DNA from: Marisa cornuarietis
Taxonomy: Eukaryota > Mollusca > Gastropoda > Architaenioglossa > Ampullariidae
Direction: 5' to 3'
DNA: 64,000 bases
Assembly: GCA_004794655.1 (NCBI GenBank)
Contig: SMMW01000025.1
Span: 1,233,501-1,297,500 of the forward strand
Shown: piece by piece, positions 47,580 to 60,715 of the stretch
Layout of the letters: every line of letters begins with the position of its first letter
Numbering within the stretch: the stretch's first letter is position 1
Notes under the pieces: generated by a model
Databases searched by the model: none
The model's input: only the letters and a program-made list of their open reading frames with translations
Told to the model about the DNA's origin: nothing
Translations under genes and position numbers: made by a program

Positions 47580-50570
47580 TCCGCCTGAGACCTTCTTATT
47601 AACCCTGACCCCGTTCTTTTTTTGTCTTCCCTAAATTGAAGGATGACGGCTGTAAATTCGAGTCCCATCACTGTGCCGCAGACCTCAACTGAAACACGAA
47701 CAATCAGACTGGTAGACCTCTCTACCGAACCCACTGACCTCCGCCCTTTTCTCTCATGTACCACACCAGCTGTCCTAATCAAATATTTCTGCTTCTTGCT
47801 GCTGCAGGATCTGGACCATCTCAGCTAGTGTAGGTCCTTTTAAGATGGGTATGCCTTTTGTTGATAGGGATGGCGGTGGACGTTGGAATTAGTGGGCTAT
47901 GGGTTCACGGGGTAAAAGTTGCTGATGTTGACTGGGGAGTAGGAGCTTACGTGAAATCAGACCCGCCTGAAGGCATTGATCCTGTTACAGATGTAGTCAT
48001 CTAAAATAATTCAGTAACAAGACTATCAGGTGAGCATTATGTTGCCACGCACAATCGAGTTCTGCTTTTTTAAAATCAGAAATCAAAGGCAGTGAAGGGT
48101 TAGTTTTATAGAAACTGGCTGTGAGCTCCCAGGTAGGAAATCTTTCTCTTAACACACGCACACACCTGCGCATTTATTCTATTATTTTAACATAAAGTTG
48201 TCCAAATGTTGTGTTTCTTTGAATTTATTTAATTTATTTGCGGGTTGGGTCCTGCATTGCTGTATTGACAAAGCACACCGCATAAGATGAAAAAATAGCG
48301 TAGTATCCTGCATCTGTTCACCAACAAATGTAAGAACATTCTAGAAACACATGCTGCGCTGCATGAAGAACAACACTGGCTCCAAAAGCAATACACAACT
48401 TTCTTTTCTTTTTTTAATCAGACAATTTTTTTCTTCATCCTCATATTTGATTTTTAGAAGAAGCTAATCCGGCATAAAATCTAATTGCTAAAGCTTTTTT
48501 TAAAAAGTTCATTAGTTTTTCACACAAGCATAAAAATATTGTTGATGACTTTGTTGTTGTCTTACGTACAGCGCTGTTTTGTTTTGTTTAAAGTAAGAAA
48601 TATATTTTTCCCATTTCAGAATTACTGTTTGTGAAAATATTGCTTTAATCATCAGATGACTGTTTCTAAGTGTTGCAGTCCTACTAAAATAAAATTATGT
48701 ACATTGTTGTGAAAAGTAAAGGAATTGGCTGACGTCGTTTACATGAAGAACGGTCCTCAACCTTATTTCAAACCTCGTGGCAAAAACTGTTTGGAATATT
48801 TGTAAGCCTGCATACACGTCGCGTTCATGGTATGTTTAAAAAAAAATCTTGGCATGAAATAAAATATTCTAGGGCTCTGTGGCATGAAAAAGGTGGAAGG
48901 GCATAGAAAGGTGTAGAAATGAGTTGCGGTGGATAGAAAGACGGAGGAATGAAGCTACAGGGGCATGAAAAGGTTAGGGGATAGGGGACGCGCTAAGCAT
49001 CTTCATCATTTTAAGGCTTCTACACTTTCTTTCCACGGGCCCACCTGTCTGTAAAAATGTTACCTGCATGTTTGTGAAAGTGGTTATGTCATGTACGTAT
49101 AAAGACTTCCAAACTAATTTATCCGTGTCTGTTCGTTATTTTTTTTTTTCGTTGACGTGAAGCAAAGTTAATTTATTGCAGCTGTGCGGTCTCGACCATA
49201 TTGCACTCTTGATCTTTCACAGCTGCCATACACAGGCACCTGGTGAAGATGTGTGACCTGTCTCTTCCTAACACTGAAAAATGGAAGCCAGAGGACCGGA
49301 CCACAGGTGGCTGCCAAGCTCTTGTAATCAACAAATCAGTCGTCGGAGTGGAACATTTAAAAATTAAAACCACTGAGACAAAGGCGTGTCTCTTAGTGCA
49401 GCAATGTGGCAAAAGCTGGAGTCTATAAAAAGGCTAAAATGATACAAATGGCCTTTCAAAGACTAGTCTCTTCATTGAAAATGTCGTTACTAAGTATGAT
49501 CGACAGATAAACTCATAAAACTAATCTTACTAATTTTGATGACAGAACAGGTTTCATATTCGATGTTTTTCGCCTTTCTTAACCATTAAGAGAGAGAATT
49601 TTATTTAGTATTTTCAGGTCGGTCTAAAATAATTTAGCAAGGCGAACCAAAGACCGAATATTCAGCATATGATTTTAATGGTAAACGGTTACAATATACT
49701 CTTACTTTTGTGAAGGAATATCTCTACTGAGTCTTGGACTAAACTTGGATAGACGTTGATACTGTTACTCATTGTGTTCTACGTACAGATTTTACAGTAA
49801 TCGTTCCAGGCAGGAAACGTATATGTCAAATACGGATTATGATAAATGTGTGGTTTTGACAATTTTGTTGTGGACACAGAATCGTTCTCTTTGTAGATGT
49901 AACTCCATAGTACTCATGTACTAATTATTTACGACAATTGAATGCGCATGATCTCCCAGTTGTTTTTATCTGTTTACTCCGTTTACATTGCTTGTTTGGA
50001 ACCATTGTTTAAAAAGAGGTTAACACGTATATGGTTCAAACTACACGTGAATCAGTTATTATTGAAATAAGTTTTTTGTCGGTATATTTTTTTCACAATT
50101 TGTAGAGTTCCCAATCTCTGAATGTAAATGACTTTTTTTGGGGTTACCTTTTTCATCAGAGAACTTTGAATCAGGTGGCCAATTATCTTCCCATCACGAC
50201 TGTGAAGGTGGGTAACTGGTTAATACTGCGAGCTTGCCAGACTGTACCTTGACAGAAGTAAACCTTTTACTCTTGACAGATGGGACTCCATTCATTTGTC
50301 GCGTGTCAGGAAATTACTTGAACTTCGCAGAAGACTAACCAGACGACAGTAACTTCCGTGCAGGTTTCACAAATTATTGTTAACAATTACTTCTCTATCT
50401 CAAAAAACAGCATCGTTCGATCAGCTTAGCTCTGAAGTAATGCAAAAACAACCAAATAAGAAAATCGCTCTCATTATATTTTCAATTGCATCTAAAGCTT
50501 CAAATGTTTGCCAGTAGTCTTTTCCTTCCTCGACTTTTCTGCTGTTAAATAGTATCAGTCCTTCGACTTA
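47580..50570. other. non-coding, no gene recognised
   Basis: Opposite-strand frames of 61 and 79 aa overlap at 49173-49428, with no domain. A purine-rich stretch at 48890-48985 contains several GGCATGAAA/GGCATAGAAA phrases, a possible decayed short tandem repeat. Confidence 0.5.
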
Positions 50571-50587
50571 TATATATATATATATAA
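50571..50587. repeat. (TA)n microsatellite
   Basis: About eight pure TA units. Confidence 0.85.
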
Positions 50588-50904
50588 ATGCCCAATTGAA
50601 TTTACAGAGATTACATGAATCAGCGTTTTGATACTGTCAGGTTTCTTTTTTTCCGTACCACCGTATTTGGGTGACTTGGAATCTGTAAATGTTTCATGTA
50701 GATATATATTTCATCTTAAACTTTTGAAACTGCTTCTCCATTTAATCATTTTCTGTCTTTAACCACAAACCTATATTCTAGAAACGGCTAGACTGAGAAA
50801 ATGACGTGATGATATCGTCCTGAAGTCGGCCAGCTGTTAGTCGGAGGCAGTCAGTCGAGTCTCGGTGGTTAGGTACCGCTCCTTTACCCAGCCCTTGCCA
50901 TTTT

Positions 50905-50918
50905 GTCGCCATGGTAAC
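50905..50918. promoter_or_regulatory. consensus RFX X-box
   Basis: GTCGCCATGGTAAC fits the full X-box consensus GTNRCC-N2-RGYAAC with no mismatch. It lies in a more GC-rich 130-bp patch (50810-50945). In animals X-boxes mark promoters of ciliary genes bound by RFX factors. No gene is visible beside it, so it could be a distal promoter of an exon outside the recognised set, or chance. Confidence 0.4.
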
Positions 50919-51439
50919 GTGGCAGACAACTACCAACGTCCCGTCTCCATCTTTGATCAGTGTCAGTTCTTTGCGGTCATGAAAGCAAATGCATCAAAAC
51001 ATGTGATTATTCATTTATGAAGAAATTGACCCATTTTCTCCTTGTCTGCTGGATACTTAAGCAAACCTCTTTCCTTTGAAAAAGGCCGAGACGACCAAGT
51101 CGTTGCAGCAGACGTTAAAGAAAGGTCATATGCATCTATTTCCATGCGGTGACCTGTTGTGGTAAGCATGCTGAATCTGTGTAAATCTCGGAGGCATTGT
51201 CCGTAGGACGGAACTGACACTCGACAGGGTTTTTAGGGCCGACATTGTGATGCTTCCTCTTAAGCAGGTCACCATTCTTGGAGTCTTTCAGATGCAATCA
51301 TTTTATTTAGAAGTGGTTTCCGTGCCATAAATATCATATGATGTGGGGTTTTCAATACGCAGTTAATAAGCAAAGATAGTGTAGTTAAGATTGTCAGACA
51401 TATATCCATGTGCTATTAACAGTCTCTTTCTCTATCTGA

Positions 51440-51450
51440 TTGTGTGTGTG

Positions 51451-51480
<30 letters not shown>
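51440..51480. repeat. (TG)n(TGCG)n microsatellite
   Basis: Five TG units are followed by about seven TGCG/GTGC units. Confidence 0.95.
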
Positions 51481-51481
<1 letters not shown>

Positions 51482-54400
51482 CCTTATCCGAATTCAGACT
51501 AGAATCAAGCGTGAGAAATGTGGTAAATCGTTCTTTCGATACGATGGTACTGATATTACTTCAACAGTATCTGTCTTTGAGACGATATGTCCAAACCAAA
51601 GTGAGAAAAGTTATAGTACTCATTAAGCAGATCCGAAGAGAAAGTCGTTTGTCTTCTGTCAATAATTAAAAACACTTGTCAACTAAAAACAACTGTCAGT
51701 AAGCCCCAGTATTAGAGAACAATAAATTAGCGCCATTGTGCTGGTCACGAGACTTGTGAGGAGAAGGGAAAAATATTCAGAATCGACTATCAAGGATGGA
51801 TAGTCCAGAGGCCGAACAGAAGATCCGAACGACAGCCAGCTCTTGCCATTGACTTCCATAACGAGGCTGCGAAAAGGGCCGAACAATAACAGGAAAATAG
51901 GAAACAATTTGCAGTTGACTGGCTAGTTTTGGGGCTGGGAGTGAGCGGCACTGATCCAGAATAAGGACTAGCAAGAAGAAAGCGAGTTGGGAGGGGTGGA
52001 AAAAGGCTAACAAGCAAACATTCCCAGTAAGATGAATCTCCCAGAAAATTCGTCGTAATGTACAGCTTTCCTGACATAAACGCCGCCTGTGGTGCCCACA
52101 ATGAGTGGTCCGGAAAGACGACCCTAGACTAGAACCGAAATGCCAGCAGTTTGACCCTCAAAGCTGTTCTCTGGAAACAAACAGAAAATCCCTCGTGATT
52201 TAAAGCAATCTTTCAAACGCCTCCCCTTTGAGAAAGATTTTCACAAATTGAACCACATACTGAACTGACGCTCTCCTACTCGCAGGGGGGTCAATATAAG
52301 GTGTTTGTTCCGATTTCGTAAAACCAGCGAGAAATAATGATGGCCTAAGGGTGGCTTACCGATCACGAAATTTTACCCGTCGTGACGTCCGAAACTTTGC
52401 AGTTCGCAAACAGCTGCAAGCCATCAATACTCCAAGCGAGGTTAATGTCGCATGTATCAGGATGCACCCCCAGACACTGGCGGCCCCTTGTCGAAGTCAA
52501 GTTATTTCCTCATCACATACATTTACCTACATAGCCGATTGACTAGGGTGGACAGGGGCTGTCAGGAAAAGAAAATGTCGAAGGTCAAAATCCAAATGAA
52601 AAGAGATCCAGAACTGAAGTTGTGAATGTTTCATATGTAACCAGTTGTAATATGTGCACATTCTGCTTTCACGAATGTTCGTATAGTTGGTCACGTGTGT
52701 AACCATGAGTTCATCTCCCCGTAGATTTTATGAGATATTTTGTTTAACATCTGTACTAGCCGCAGACGACAAGTAAAAAGTATCAATCGTTTAATCCACC
52801 TTTTTTTAGACGATTCTTTGTGTCCTAGGTTTTGACTTTTACCGGTGGATGACAAACGAATGGTCCTCTCCGAGCACCAAATGATCGCGATCTGCATCTG
52901 TGCACAGAAATTCTTACGATATCTTACATAGTTATTTGAGTTCTCACTTGTCATCATCACATTTAAAAGTGTCTATGATCGTTTGAGGGGGCAGGGGGGA
53001 ATGACCTGGCATACCTTTTTTAGGAAAAGACTTTTGCCTGAATCTCAGGTACTTAGTTTTAAAGGTAACAGAATCAGAAAGACTTATGTATGTTCCAGAA
53101 TGTGTTTTCCGCGGATGTATTGACGCTCGGCGAATCGGAGGATGTAACGTGTAAAATGTAAAACGTGTAATCATCCGAAGATGTAACATTTGTGGTTTAC
53201 CTGTGTGACTTATTGTTTCTCGCAGCTTTCAGCGCCGTGTCGGCTGACAAGTCCTTGCGAGTGTTGTTTCCGCAGGATGTTAGGAAGCAATAGAGTGGTT
53301 TGATAAAATGAGTTATCAAGGAGCCAGAAATCAACACAGCCGATAGCATCTTCTGTGCTTACTCTTTAGTTTTCAGTGTGTTTGTGTTGTAGGTGTGTGG
53401 CATTATATTTCGTCAAAAATCATATTCTGACATCAAATAAACCATTTCTGTAAAAAGGTTGTTGAATGCTGTTTCCTTTCAATAAAATCAGCTTTTGCGC
53501 GCCAAAAACACAATTAAACTGCTTGTTGAGAATGCTTCGGATTTTTCTTTCTTTTTTTCTCTTTTATTTTTGTTTGGTTATTTGTTTGTTTTTGTTCCAT
53601 CAATACCAAAACGTAAGATTGGCTGAGTAAATTGTGCAAAGTAAATGGTTGTGCCTCCATTTCCTAAATACCACCAAAGTGTTCTATGGTATCATTCTTT
53701 AGAGGGGTGAATAACATCACCCTCCTCTTCTGAAAGGCTAAAATAAAATACAAACTTTCCGGATCGTCTTGAATGCATGTTGTTAGCTGCACCTGCACAG
53801 GACTGCAGGCAGTGAAGGTTTGCCGTGTATAGTCAATGTGCTTAATAGTCGTCATGTGCTTTGTTATCTCCACAATCGTTATGTCCTGTCCTCCTACACG
53901 ATTGTACCCAAACATGGAAACGTGGCTGTGTGCTTCGATTGACTCACGTAATATTCAGTGATCAGCCACACCAATTCAAAAAGTAATACCAGCATAAGAA
54001 TATCAAGACTGGTGACTATGGTAGTACCATTATCAACAACGCTGGTGATAATAGAGACAACTGCAACGACGAAATTTTCAGCTGTTGCTGTTGCTAATGA
54101 TGCAAAGTCTCTTGTTAAAACTGACAGCAGTACAAAAAACAACAAAGACAAACATAATAATACTGGAAAGAAAATTAACGGAAAGAGAAATTGTAGCAGT
54201 TTGTTGGTGTCCTCCTGGTTGTCCATCTCCTTCCCTTTCTTCCTCATTTTTATCATCCCTAGTATCACCAGCATTACCACCAGTATCATCGTTGTTGTAA
54301 TCAACCTTCAACAACACTTCTTTTTCTCATCATTGCATCTTCTTTAACAACAAGAAGAGGAGAAAAGAGGTTTTCGTCTGTCGGATGGATTTGTCTTATC

Positions 54401-54529
54401 AGGTGCTGGCTTCATGGTCTGCTGCAGCCCCGGTATTGCAATTCGCGCTGTGTAAGAAGACAGAGCAGTGTGTGCTTACTTACTGCACTGCCCCTTCTTC
54501 TTACAGTCTGCGGTTTGTGCTCACAACAA
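51481..54529. other. non-coding, no gene recognised
   Basis: The largest frames (136 aa minus and 129 aa plus at 53894-54347) lie opposite each other and carry low-complexity Thr/Ser/Val composition. The minus one starts at TTG. No gene is supported. Confidence 0.5.
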
Positions 54530-54905
54530 GCTGACCAATTCTTGGCTGCCAGGTTACTTTCTGACAAGCTGACTAAGTCTTGGCTGTGAGGTGACTTACT
54601 GACAAGCTGACCAAGTCTTGGCTGTGAGGTGACTTACTGACAAGCTGACCGAGTCTTGGCTGTGAGGTGACTTACTGACAAGCTAAGTCTTGGCTGTGAG
54701 ATGACTTACTGACAAGCTGACTAAGTCTTGGCTGTGAGGTGACTTACTGACAAGCTGACCAAGTCTCGGTTGCGAGGCGACTTACTGACAAGCTGACCAA
54801 GTCTCGGTTGCGAGGCGACTTACTGACAAGCTGACCGAGTCTTGGCTGTGAGGTGACTTACTGACAAGCTGACCAAGTCTTGGCTGCGAGGTTACTGTCT
54901 GACAA
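54530..54905. repeat. 38-bp minisatellite, ten units
   Basis: Nine units of 38 bp and one of 34 bp (fifth, with a 4-bp deletion) total 376 bp. Each unit runs GCTGACCAAGTCTTGGCTGT and then GAGGTGACTTACTGACAA. Units 7 and 8 share the variants CTCGG, TTGCGAGG and GCGACT, so they arose by duplication of one another. The outermost units are the most diverged, as expected for arrays that grow from the centre. The period is not a multiple of three and the array is not coding. Confidence 0.97.
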
Positions 54906-57560
54906 GCTGGGAAGGAATTTCAGTCTTCGTGTCGTGATCGGTGCCATGTTTTGCTCCTACTGAAGCAGATTTTTTCAACATGTGGTATTTCTCGTTAACT
55001 GTTTTATTTCCATTTGTACCCATTATTCTCTCTTTTTTTATTAGAAGACGCAAAGGATTTTAAATCGTTTTGCTGGCAGAACCTCACACCATTTACAATA
55101 GTATTACTACACTCTTTCAACAGTACATTTGCTTGAGCAACCTACTTCTTAAATTTTTTTATACAATTAACTGTAATTAAATATAGAAAAAAGTATAAAT
55201 AATGTGAGTGATTGAAACTTGTAAAGACTTTTAAGTTATCAATTTAAAGTTCATTGAATGTCTTTTAAAAAAACTCGTGTTTGTGTTTTGGTCTTTTACT
55301 TGGTTTTATATTTTAATAGAATAACATAACTAGAAAAATGAATCTAGATAAGAGAGCAATTACTTCTAAATTGTGAGAAAAGACGTTGGTACTGAATTTC
55401 TAAAGGCTATCAGAAATTTCCGTATCAGGATTTCTGCATCAGAAAATACACGTTTCTTTAGTCGATAAAGATGGGAAAAACTGATTATTTTAATGAAAAA
55501 GCATTCTTTAAAAAAATCTTCTTTTGCAATCTACTGATTGACAGATAACTAAGGATTTACACAACGACTTCTACTGTTTTAAAATGTAATATCCATTATT
55601 ATAGAAATAAAAGCTGGACTTGACATCCTAATTATGGAGTGAGAACTTTTTCCCTCGTGTCATGTTCAGGATAGACAAGGCAGGCTCTGAGTGTGCGAGT
55701 AAAGATAAAAACTCTTTAGCTTAATGTCAAAGAAAGGGATTATTAAGAAAACGCGAGCTCTGTTGTTATTTTCTAAACTGTTTTTAGTATATCATTGATT
55801 CCCCCCCGAAGCCCAGTAATGCGTCTCTCAATAATCTATACTCTGAGGTTTGCTCTTGTCTCTGGGCTTCTCATTACTGAGTCCATCAAAACAGACTTGA
55901 GAAGCTTACTTATCTTACCCTGAGAGTAGACGACATTAACCGCGAGAAAATCAGGCTGGAAGGGGAAGCTATAAGACAGGCGGAAAGTCTCCTCAAGAGC
56001 CTGTTTTGAGGGCTCTGGTGTCCAATTTGCGGATCAAACTAGATGAAGACAGGGGATCAGCCGAGGCGACGCCTGTCTTACAGACAAACTAATAAGCTTT
56101 TCTGATGGTGGATGCTTCGGAGGATGTTTAGGACATCCCAGCTACAACAACCAACAGCTGTCACATCACTAGGGCAGTTACCCCCACAAAAAAAATGTTG
56201 TAGGCAACTGGGGTTGGCACATACACTGTAAACACGTCGATGGCAACCAAAAGTGCTTTGAGTTTTGTGTTTGTTTCAGCTTAAAAGATGTTTGTGGAAT
56301 ACCTAGATGAAATATCATGAGCCAGTCTGAAAATACAGGTGTAGATCCTTGAAACACCTTGAGCTGCAAATCTGGTTGTAAGCTGTAAGTAAGGCGTGAC
56401 ATAAATCTTGTACAGTGGTTAATGTGTCAATGTGTCATTTTTATGCACGAGTGAGCATGAATGTGCGTCTGTTGTATCGTCACACAGACAAAAACGAAGA
56501 CCGACAAACATGAAGAACGAAATGACAGACAAGACAGACAATACAGATTTAATTGTTTCCCTTAATTCTTCAAGCAAGAAGTAAACTGTTATCAGACTCG
56601 TTCGTTACCAACAAGAAAATGTAACACACAGTGTCAGTTTGAATCAAGTCGTTTACATCAAGCAACACTTTCACTTCCGTGAAGTCGCCTAGAGCCATAA
56701 TTTAACCAGTCTATCGCTATCTCGTGATGTTGTGGAAGTTGCGTGGAAACTTATAGCACATACAGTGGTCGACTAAACTCCCCCTAAAACACACGACGCA
56801 GTGGCCTTGGGTTTATCCTTTTGCGATGTTGTAAAAGCTAGCCCCGCAAGACTTCTCGAACATCTTGCACATGTTGAAAGTTCAAGGATGTAAGACAGAC
56901 TCTACTATACAGCAAAGGACGCGCACAAAGAGACTTCACATGCAGCCTGACCTCATGCTCCAGCCCTAAGAGTGCCCGGGATTTGTTCTTGTTGATGGGC
57001 GCGTAATGCTCCCAGACAGGTCCGTGCGGGGCTGCAAATCACTTGGCAGACAGGCCAGAACTAGAAGGGAGCCATGCTCTCGAGGGTGCTAAGGGAAGCG
57101 AGCCGATGGGAACCCTCCGGAAAGAGTGACGCAAACTGATGCTTCTTGATTTAAAAATCTCGGCATGTCCTAGCCGCCTTTGTTACAATGTGATTTTGTA
57201 GTAAGTCCGCGCCACCAGGGCGGCTGTCAGGTTCTGGTGTCTGAGAACGGCCTGTTATTATTACCCCGCCGTCTGACTAGTTTATCAAATAAAGTCTCCT
57301 CCAGTATATTTCTTTCCAAAAGGCAGTTTGCGAAGTCGCGTCGGTAGATGGCGCCTTAGTGTCATCGCCATGTCGCAGCTTGATCATTCTGTCGATGACC
57401 CCTTTTCTAACCCGATGCTTTTGTATCCCTCTTCTCCCACGTACAAACCGCGAGAACAAGAGCTTGACCCTTAAGCGAGTAAAAAAGGGGAGGCAAGGAA
57501 AGAAGTGGTGGGGGGAATGGGTCGTAAAACAATTCTCCGATTCCGGCAAGGGGAGGTAAA
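54906..57560. other. non-coding, no gene recognised
   Basis: The first 2 kb is strongly AT-rich. A CpG-richer patch lies at about 56980-57250 without a visible exon. Frames are short. Confidence 0.5.
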
Positions 57561-57589
57561 TCGAGTTATGGGTGAGACTTTAAACGGCG

Positions 57590-57730
57590 GGTGGGTACTT
57601 CCAAACACCCCAGACCGGAGAGGGCTAGAGGAGGTAGAGGGAAGGAGGAGAATCCAGTCAGTCACCAGTCGCTGGAGGATCCGGAATTGAACAGTGAAAG
57701 ACAGTGCTCTCGCACGCGCCTGACCGAAAC
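57590..57730 (-). mobile_element. probable decayed tRNA-derived SINE (head portion)
   Basis: On the minus strand, a B-box-like GTTCAATTCC (57680-57692) follows a decayed A-box region (GGTCAGGCGCGTGCGAGAGC). A pyrimidine-rich body like that of other animal SINEs comes after. The head differs from copy A, so it may belong to another subfamily. No tail or target-site duplication is visible. Confidence 0.4.
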
Positions 57731-57855
57731 CTGATTAAGAGCAAGATAGATGCTTGTAGGTACGCTGTTCGGCTGTTTATCAAACCTATTTGACGGAGCT
57801 AGAGACTTAAAGAATTCCAATAGCTTCCTGTCTTTTCACGAATAGTGAAGTAAAA

Positions 57856-57910
<55 letters not shown>
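57856..57910. repeat. (CT)n(CA)n compound microsatellite
   Basis: About 17 CT units with one interruption are followed by ten CA units. Confidence 0.95.
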
Positions 57911-60634
57911 TGCAAAGAAGGCCAATAAATTTATATATTATTATCGGGATCTGTCAGGCACACTCTTCTCTACTCAAATGTAGGTCTGTGACACTACTTG
58001 TTCTTTCACAAAACAAAAGTATCTGCCTGTCGCTTTCCCGTGAGTTTTATACATAGCCCCAAACTGTAATTGTGAATCTCTTTAGTTTTCTATTCTTTAC
58101 ATTTTGTATTGTAATACACAATAAAAAGACAATGTGATATACAACAGATTATCAATATGCTAAAAAAAAACTTCACCAAAAGAGTGGCACATCCTGAACA
58201 CAGAAATACAGTTAGCTCCCATGGAGACATAACAAATAATCCCAAAAAACAACCTCTGGAGAACAAGCCTGGCATTAAACAACATCGTGTTAATATCTAT
58301 TCATCAGCAAGTGCCGCTCGGATAACAATAGACAGGTCAACGAAAGATCAACATTCTCACTACACGTGATTCACACTTTTATACACACAGTCTGCAAACT
58401 GAAGCATGATCCTCAGCATCCTCTTTGTCCGTCGTCAACATCATAACTTTTTGGTTACAAGAATTTTCAACTTCCAGGATTGTCAAGCTCTACGCCAGTG
58501 GGTAGGTAAATATACGTATTCAAAAATATAACTGATCATTTCTGAGTTAGATTGTGAAAGCCTTAAATGTGCCTTTGCAGCATCTCCTCTGTTAGATGAC
58601 CTTAATGACCCTAGTGGGTGGAATAAGAACTGTGGTCCTCTTCAGGGTCATACTGAGTAGTCATTCACCTTCAGGTGGGTACGTCAGACACTACCCGGGG
58701 TGTCCAACCACTTTTGTCAAGCAAAACGTTTGGACGTGTCCCAGGAGGATCAATCACCTTCTGCAAGTAGGAACTTAGGGCATAATCTAAGACGATTAAC
58801 CTTCTACAGATTTGAATTTCATCCATATCCTGGGATGGTCCACTACCTTCTGCAAACATTACCTGCTAATCAATAAGAATCACCTGAATTTTACTCGCTT
58901 TTTTGAACATTTCCTGTGAACTTTGTTCTATGTTGGTTAATCCGACAAAATGACAGATAATCTTCATTAATGAGTGTCACTCAAGAGAAAAAGTTCGTCG
59001 GAAACTTCATAGCTCCCATTAACATTCTTAACGTCTTTAAATTTTTTTACAGCATATTATGGGGCATCTCTCATGTTGCTCCTAGGCGCTAAAACCATTT
59101 GTCATTTCTAAGCAGAGAATGTATTTTGCAAGCGTGTTGCATGCCTTTTCCCAAACTACACCCTAGGTAATGTTTTTAGGACTAGCAGCGCTAGGCATAC
59201 TAGAATCAAAGCTACCGCCATCCGCCATTGTTTTTTTTTACTAGATCATCACAAGAATATTTTGTGAAGTTTTCTTTTTTGTGTCAAGACGAGAGTTAAC
59301 AAGAGAAACCAGAACCAAGCAATAATGGACTCTTGATACATTGGCAAAGAACATTGACAAGAACTGCAGAAGAAAATCATTTTCCTTTAATAAAAAAGTC
59401 CATCTTGACAAGCTGTGCAGAAGACGAAGTGTTTTTGCAAGCTGAAAAAGCCCCTTATTTCTAAAGCTATTTCTATTTGTATAAAATTTGGGATGAAGCA
59501 AATTACATACTGGTATATAGGCATAAAGAGAAGGAAGTACAAATAATATACTGATATTTGGTTTTATGTTTTAAAACCCTTATTTTTTCATTACTGACAT
59601 TGTTATTTCATTGTTAGACATATGTTTATGCTACATATATATTTAGATGTAACATGTAACGTGTCACAGCCTTGTCCCATGCCATCATAACAAATTTAAA
59701 TATTTTGAATGCATTTTTTTAAATGTTTATCTCAATATCAAAGAGTCAGTCAGGCAAGTTTCTGAACACAAATTGCACAAATGTAGGAAATAAGCAACAG
59801 TCTACAATGAGCAACATGAAAAAAATAAGTGCATTTATAATATGCACGTGAAAGCAGATATTGACATCCACGTGATCAAGTGGTCATTCACGCACACATA
59901 CAACAAATTCCGTACAAGTACAAACAACTTGACGCACTGACAAATACAGACGGATACACAGAAAGTCAGTAAGACAGATAGAAAGAGGAAAATCGAAGGA
60001 CCCAGTGGCATTCTCTTTCAGAAATCGTCACTAATAAAGGGCTGCTGCTGCTGCTACCGTGTCTTTTATAACCTGCACCGACTTCCAAAGAACATAATGC
60101 TAGGTTGTCGATGAGGTAGGACCGCCTGGAGCCGACCTGTCATAAAATGAACTACGTGGCGCCATAGAACTTGCCGGTCTAATCTGGTCTAATCTGTATC
60201 CTGAACGGTGGGAGAGATAAGGGGAAATAACATTATTGTGAACGAGTTTTTATAAAATGATTGGTGAAAGTGAACCTTTGAATTTACCGAGCTTCCGCTC
60301 CTCGGAAAAGTTATCAAAACAGTACAAAACACAAAATAGTTATCAAACCAGACAACCTGTAGTTTGCTTTGGAGAACAAAAATGTCAAAAGAAGAAAGTC
60401 AACTCACTACTAAATCTAATACATGAATTTCTGTTATCATCTATTGTTTTAATGACTCTGAAATGAAGAAATGTTTGGTCGCTAGCTATCCTGCCTTCAA
60501 ACTGTCCAAAATCTATGGCCTCGCTTATCGGCATTTACTTTACAGATTGTTAGAAAGATGAAGGTATTCCAGTGACATTACTGTCGTATAGAAGTGAAAG
60601 TGTTGCAGCCTTCACTTATCTCGATGCCTGCTAT
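57911..60634. other. non-coding; weak degenerate repeat at 58640-58870
   Basis: No gene is recognised. At 58640-58870 a phrase close to CACCTTCTGCAA recurs at irregular spacing (58665, 58755, 58800, 58850). The blocks before the second and fourth occurrences resemble each other, suggesting an old tandem duplication of about 95 bp. Confidence 0.4.
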
Positions 60635-60715
60635 TGTGAGGGCGGTGCCCATGTCCTCTCGTACACTACCTTGCCTTACCCAGCATTCTACGGAGTCAGG
60701 TACCGGGGAAGCGGA
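60635..60715 (-). mobile_element. SINE fragment, copy C
   Basis: GTGAGGGCGGTGCCCATGTC and the following GGAGTCAGGTACC match the body of copy A (22519-22590) at most positions. The tRNA head and tail are lost or unrecognisable. It is the oldest or most truncated of the three related copies. Confidence 0.55.

Noticed and set aside
53894..54347. Opposed frames of 136 aa (minus) and 129 aa (plus)
   Set aside because: Both are low complexity. The minus one starts at TTG, and mutual overlap on opposite strands argues against either.
39052..54905. Tandem arrays as possible CRISPR arrays
   Set aside because: Units are directly adjacent without unique spacers and are typical minisatellites. The genome is eukaryotic.
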